Below the pieces are notes generated by a model that made no database searches, was not told where the DNA came from, and saw nothing but the letters and a program-made list of their open reading frames with translations. Of a stretch of DNA of 8,265 nt, positions 6,597 through 8,265 are shown one piece after another. Source of the stretch: Candidatus Cryptobacteroides faecihippi (GTDB taxonomy: Bacteria > Bacteroidota > Bacteroidia > Bacteroidales > UBA932); NCBI GenBank assembly GCA_018066065.1, contig JAGHSC010000046.1:1-8265 (forward strand), given 5' to 3'. The translations under genes and the position numbers were made by a program. Positions within the stretch are counted from its first letter, which is position 1. Every line of letters starts with the position of its first letter.

Positions 6597-7950
6597 CTTC
6601 GATCAGTTCGAGCAGTCTGTCGACTGCCTCTGTGTCAGGAACGTGTCTCAGGACAGGTTCCTTTCCTTTATAGATGGTAACCTTGTGGTTGCCTTCTCCC
6701 ACGTAGCCCCAGTCGGCGTCAGCCATCTCTCCGGGTCCGTTGACGATGCATCCCATGACAGCGATGACGGTGTCCTTGAGATGGGATGTCCTGGCCTTTA
6801 CTTCCTCAAATGCAGCCTGGAGGTCGTACATGGTCCTTCCGCATCCTGGACATGCAATGTACTCAGGCTTGTAGAAACGACGCCTGGATGCCTGCATTAC
6901 CTCATCGACGAGGTAGGCTCCGAATCCGGATCCCTCGATGGAAACCTCAGTCCCATCCTCGGCGGCGTAGGTACCGCTGATCTCAAGTTCATCTATGTCC
7001 TTGTCGACAAGTCTCTTCCCGAAATCACATGCGACGTCGAGGATAAGTCTCTCCCTGGACGGAGCAGCGTAGACAGCAGAGGCCTTGCGGTCGCGGACTG
7101 AGATCGATGTCATGGATGAAGCAATCCTGCGGCCATAGCGTGCTGCAAGGTAGCCTGCAACGGGAATCTCTGCCTCCGGGTCCTCTGTCAGCGAGACACG
7201 GATGGTGTCTCCGATGCCTTCAGCCAGAAGTGTGGATATTCCCACACAGGACTTTATCCTTCCGCTGTCACCGTTGCCGGCTTCGGTCACTCCGACATGG
7301 AGAGGGAAGACATGGCCGTCCTCCTCCATAAGCCTGACGAGCTCACGGTAGGCTTCAACCATGACGATGGTATTGCTGGACTTGAGGGAGACGACGACAT
7401 TGAGGAAATCGGCTGCAACGCACATGTCGAGCCATTCCTTGGCGGCAAGTGCCATCGCCTGCGGGGTGTTGCCGTAGAGGTCGGTGATGTAGGTGCCGAG
7501 GGAACCGTGGTTCACTCCGACCCTGATAGCAGTTCCGTTTTCCTTGCAGACTTCCAGAAGAAGGGCAAACTGCCTGCGTGCCTCTTCATGGTCCCTGTGG
7601 AAGTTGCCTGGATTGATCCTGACCTTCTCGACGATCGGAGCGACCATCAGGGCCGTCTGCGAAGAGAAGTGGATGTCGGCAACGAGGGGAGTGTTGATGC
7701 CCATAGCCCTGAGACGGTCCCTTATCTGCCTCACCGGCTCGACGTCAGCCGGGCCCGGCACGGTGATGCGGATGATCTCAGCACCGGCCTTTGCAAGCCT
7801 TTCACACTGAGCCACAGTTGCTTCCACATCGGAAGTGTGGGTGTTGCACATTGTCTGGACGACGATCGGGGACTCTCCTCCGATCACGATGTCACTTCCT
7901 ATCCTCGCTGTCAGGGTTTTCATATTTCTGTGGATTGTAGACTCTGTCAT
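6577..7950 (-). CDS. ispG: 4-hydroxy-3-methylbut-2-enyl diphosphate synthase (IspG/GcpE) with a shortened insertion domain
   Basis: Penultimate enzyme of the MEP isoprenoid pathway: reductively converts methylerythritol cyclodiphosphate to HMBPP using a [4Fe-4S] cluster. The product is 457 residues. The TIM barrel covers about 12-265, with VQTMCNTHTSD (31-41), VADIHF (90-95), VRINPGN (110-116), VGVNHGSLG (144-152) and HVGVTEAGNGDSGRIKS (218-234). The C-terminal cluster domain has C367 and C370 in ACPGCGRT, C401 in MGCIVNGPGE, and ligand E408. Between them, about 266-362 is a reduced insertion: longer than the few residues in E. coli IspG, far shorter than the insertion domain I recall for typical Bacteroidetes. 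The start at 7950 is preferred over Met10 because IHRNMKTLTARIG aligns with the N-terminal IQRRKSTRIYVG of E. coli IspG, placing I6-R8 inside the conserved N-terminus. This start lies within the end of the upstream barrel-like gene. Confidence 0.95.
   Translation of the reverse strand: MTESTIHRNMKTLTARIGSDIVIGGESPIVVQTMCNTHTSDVEATVAQCERLAKAGAEIIRITVPGPADVEPVRQIRDRLRAMGINTPLVADIHFSSQTALMVAPIVEKVRINPGNFHRDHEEARRQFALLLEVCKENGTAIRVGVNHGSLGTYITDLYGNTPQAMALAAKEWLDMCVAADFLNVVVSLKSSNTIVMVEAYRELVRLMEEDGHVFPLHVGVTEAGNGDSGRIKSCVGISTLLAEGIGDTIRVSLTEDPEAEIPVAGYLAARYGRRIASSMTSISVRDRKASAVYAAPSRERLILDVACDFGKRLVDKDIDELEISGTYAAEDGTEVSIEGSGFGAYLVDEVMQASRRRFYKPEYIACPGCGRTMYDLQAAFEEVKARTSHLKDTVIAVMGCIVNGPGEMADADWGYVGEGNHKVTIYKGKEPVLRHVPDTEAVDRLLELIEATSARQ
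6637..6662 (+). terminator. Candidate terminator hairpin after psd, inside the 3' end of ispG
   Basis: AGGAAC (6637-6642) pairs with GTTCCT (6657-6662). Inside, TGTC (6644-6647) pairs with GACA (6652-6655) around the loop TCAG, with a single G-G mismatch between the two stems. The plus strand continues TTCCTTTATAG, a partial T-tract. It begins 40 bases after the psd stop and lies in the coding sequence for the C-terminal part of IspG. The minus-strand flank is not T-rich, so the likely direction is plus. The mismatch and poor T-run keep confidence low. Confidence 0.3.
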
Positions 7951-8265
7951 AAGCCTCGCGCTTGATCTGAGGCCTGGACTTTCCTGTTCTTCTGGTAAGA
8001 TGGTAATAGAGACCGCCGGTGACCATCACGTCAAGCGGATAGGCAAAGCGTTAGTAGTACTTGCTGGCATAGTCGCAGTCGTACAAGGTACCCCAGGAGT
8101 AGCGTACATTGGCATTGACCTGGAACTCGAATGGTGCTAAGACGAGGGCAAAGCCGACTCCTCCGGTGACTCCGTAGTCGATCCTGTGCTCATGTTCCAT
8201 GAACTTGTTCCGGAATTCAGCATCAAGCCTGTCCCCGATCCTGTCGATGGAAGTTCTGTAGCCTC
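7892..8265 (-). pseudogene. 3' end of an outer-membrane beta-barrel-like gene, interrupted by an in-frame TAA
   Basis: The gene enters from the right edge. Read on the minus strand, about 71 codons (8263 down to 8054) encode a sequence starting GYRTSIDRIGDRLDAEF. It contains alternating polar/hydrophobic strands typical of outer-membrane barrels (YGVTGGVGFALVL, FEFQVNANVRYSWGTLYD) and then hits TAA at 8053-8051. The same frame continues for 52 codons with equally barrel-like sequence (RFAYPLDVMVTGGLYYHL) and a basic/polar tail, ending at TGA 7894-7892. The second part keeps the codon style of its neighbours and directly completes the barrel, so the TAA looks like a recent nonsense change or a sequence error. 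Just before it come two TAC codons, so the original may have been Tyr. The last 59 bases overlap ispG. The exact family is not recognised; PorT-like barrels of Bacteroidetes are one possibility. If the TAA is the genuine end, the product would lack its last strand. Confidence 0.6.

Noticed and set aside
6612..6627. Inverted repeat GCAGTC-TGTC-GACTGC after psd
   Set aside because: Only 6 base pairs and no T-tract on either side, so not supported as a terminator.
7921..7923. Met10 of IspG as the true start
   Set aside because: It would drop the IHR residues that align with the conserved N-terminus of other IspG proteins, and it has no better ribosome-binding context.
7297..7965. 222-codon open frame on the plus strand
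   Set aside because: Antisense to ispG, whose protein is clearly conserved; low-complexity shadow translation.
1..8265. Mobile elements, CRISPR arrays, tRNA/rRNA genes, riboswitches or a new defence system
   Set aside because: The window is almost fully filled by core metabolic and housekeeping genes; no direct-repeat arrays, transposase motifs, tRNA-like folds or unexplained gene cluster were seen.

Overview
The window is a housekeeping stretch of a bacterial chromosome, most likely from a Bacteroidota (Bacteroidales-type) organism. The evidence is the gene order rsfS-ftsH-cdsA-psd with birA divergent from it, a biotin ligase without an N-terminal DNA-binding domain, a short membrane-anchored phosphatidylserine decarboxylase, an IspG carrying part of the large central insertion known from Bacteroidetes, chlamydiae and plants, A-rich leaders in place of clear Shine-Dalgarno sites, and TAnnTTTG promoter boxes. 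Codons are rich in G or C at third positions and arginine is very often AGG. I make no genus call.

Layout. 1-1218 (+) is the 3' part of an M20C aminoacyl-histidine dipeptidase (pepD), followed after 22 bases by rpe (1241-1894, +). birA (1905-2648, -) converges on rpe with a 10-base gap. The 63 bases between birA and rsfS hold two face-to-face promoter boxes. A tight cluster follows on the plus strand: rsfS (2712-3104), ftsH (3094-5055, overlapping rsfS by 11 bases), cdsA (5048-5878, overlapping ftsH by 8 bases) and psd (5931-6596). ispG (6577-7950, -) converges on psd with a 20-base overlap. Upstream of ispG on the minus strand is the 3' end of an outer-membrane beta-barrel-like gene (7892-8265) whose reading frame is interrupted by one TAA, and whose last codons overlap the start of ispG.

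How the genes fit together. The rsfS-ftsH-cdsA-psd cluster joins a ribosome-silencing factor, the membrane quality-control protease and two steps of phosphatidylethanolamine synthesis (CDP-diacylglycerol formation and PS decarboxylation). rpe (pentose phosphate pathway), birA (biotin loading of carboxylases) and ispG (MEP isoprenoid pathway) are independent core functions.

I see no mobile element, CRISPR array, RNA gene or defence module, and no new multi-gene system. The points most worth a second look are the in-frame TAA in the barrel-like gene upstream of ispG, the shortened insertion domain of IspG, and substitutions in otherwise conserved motifs of FtsH (pore loop), Rpe, BirA and CdsA.
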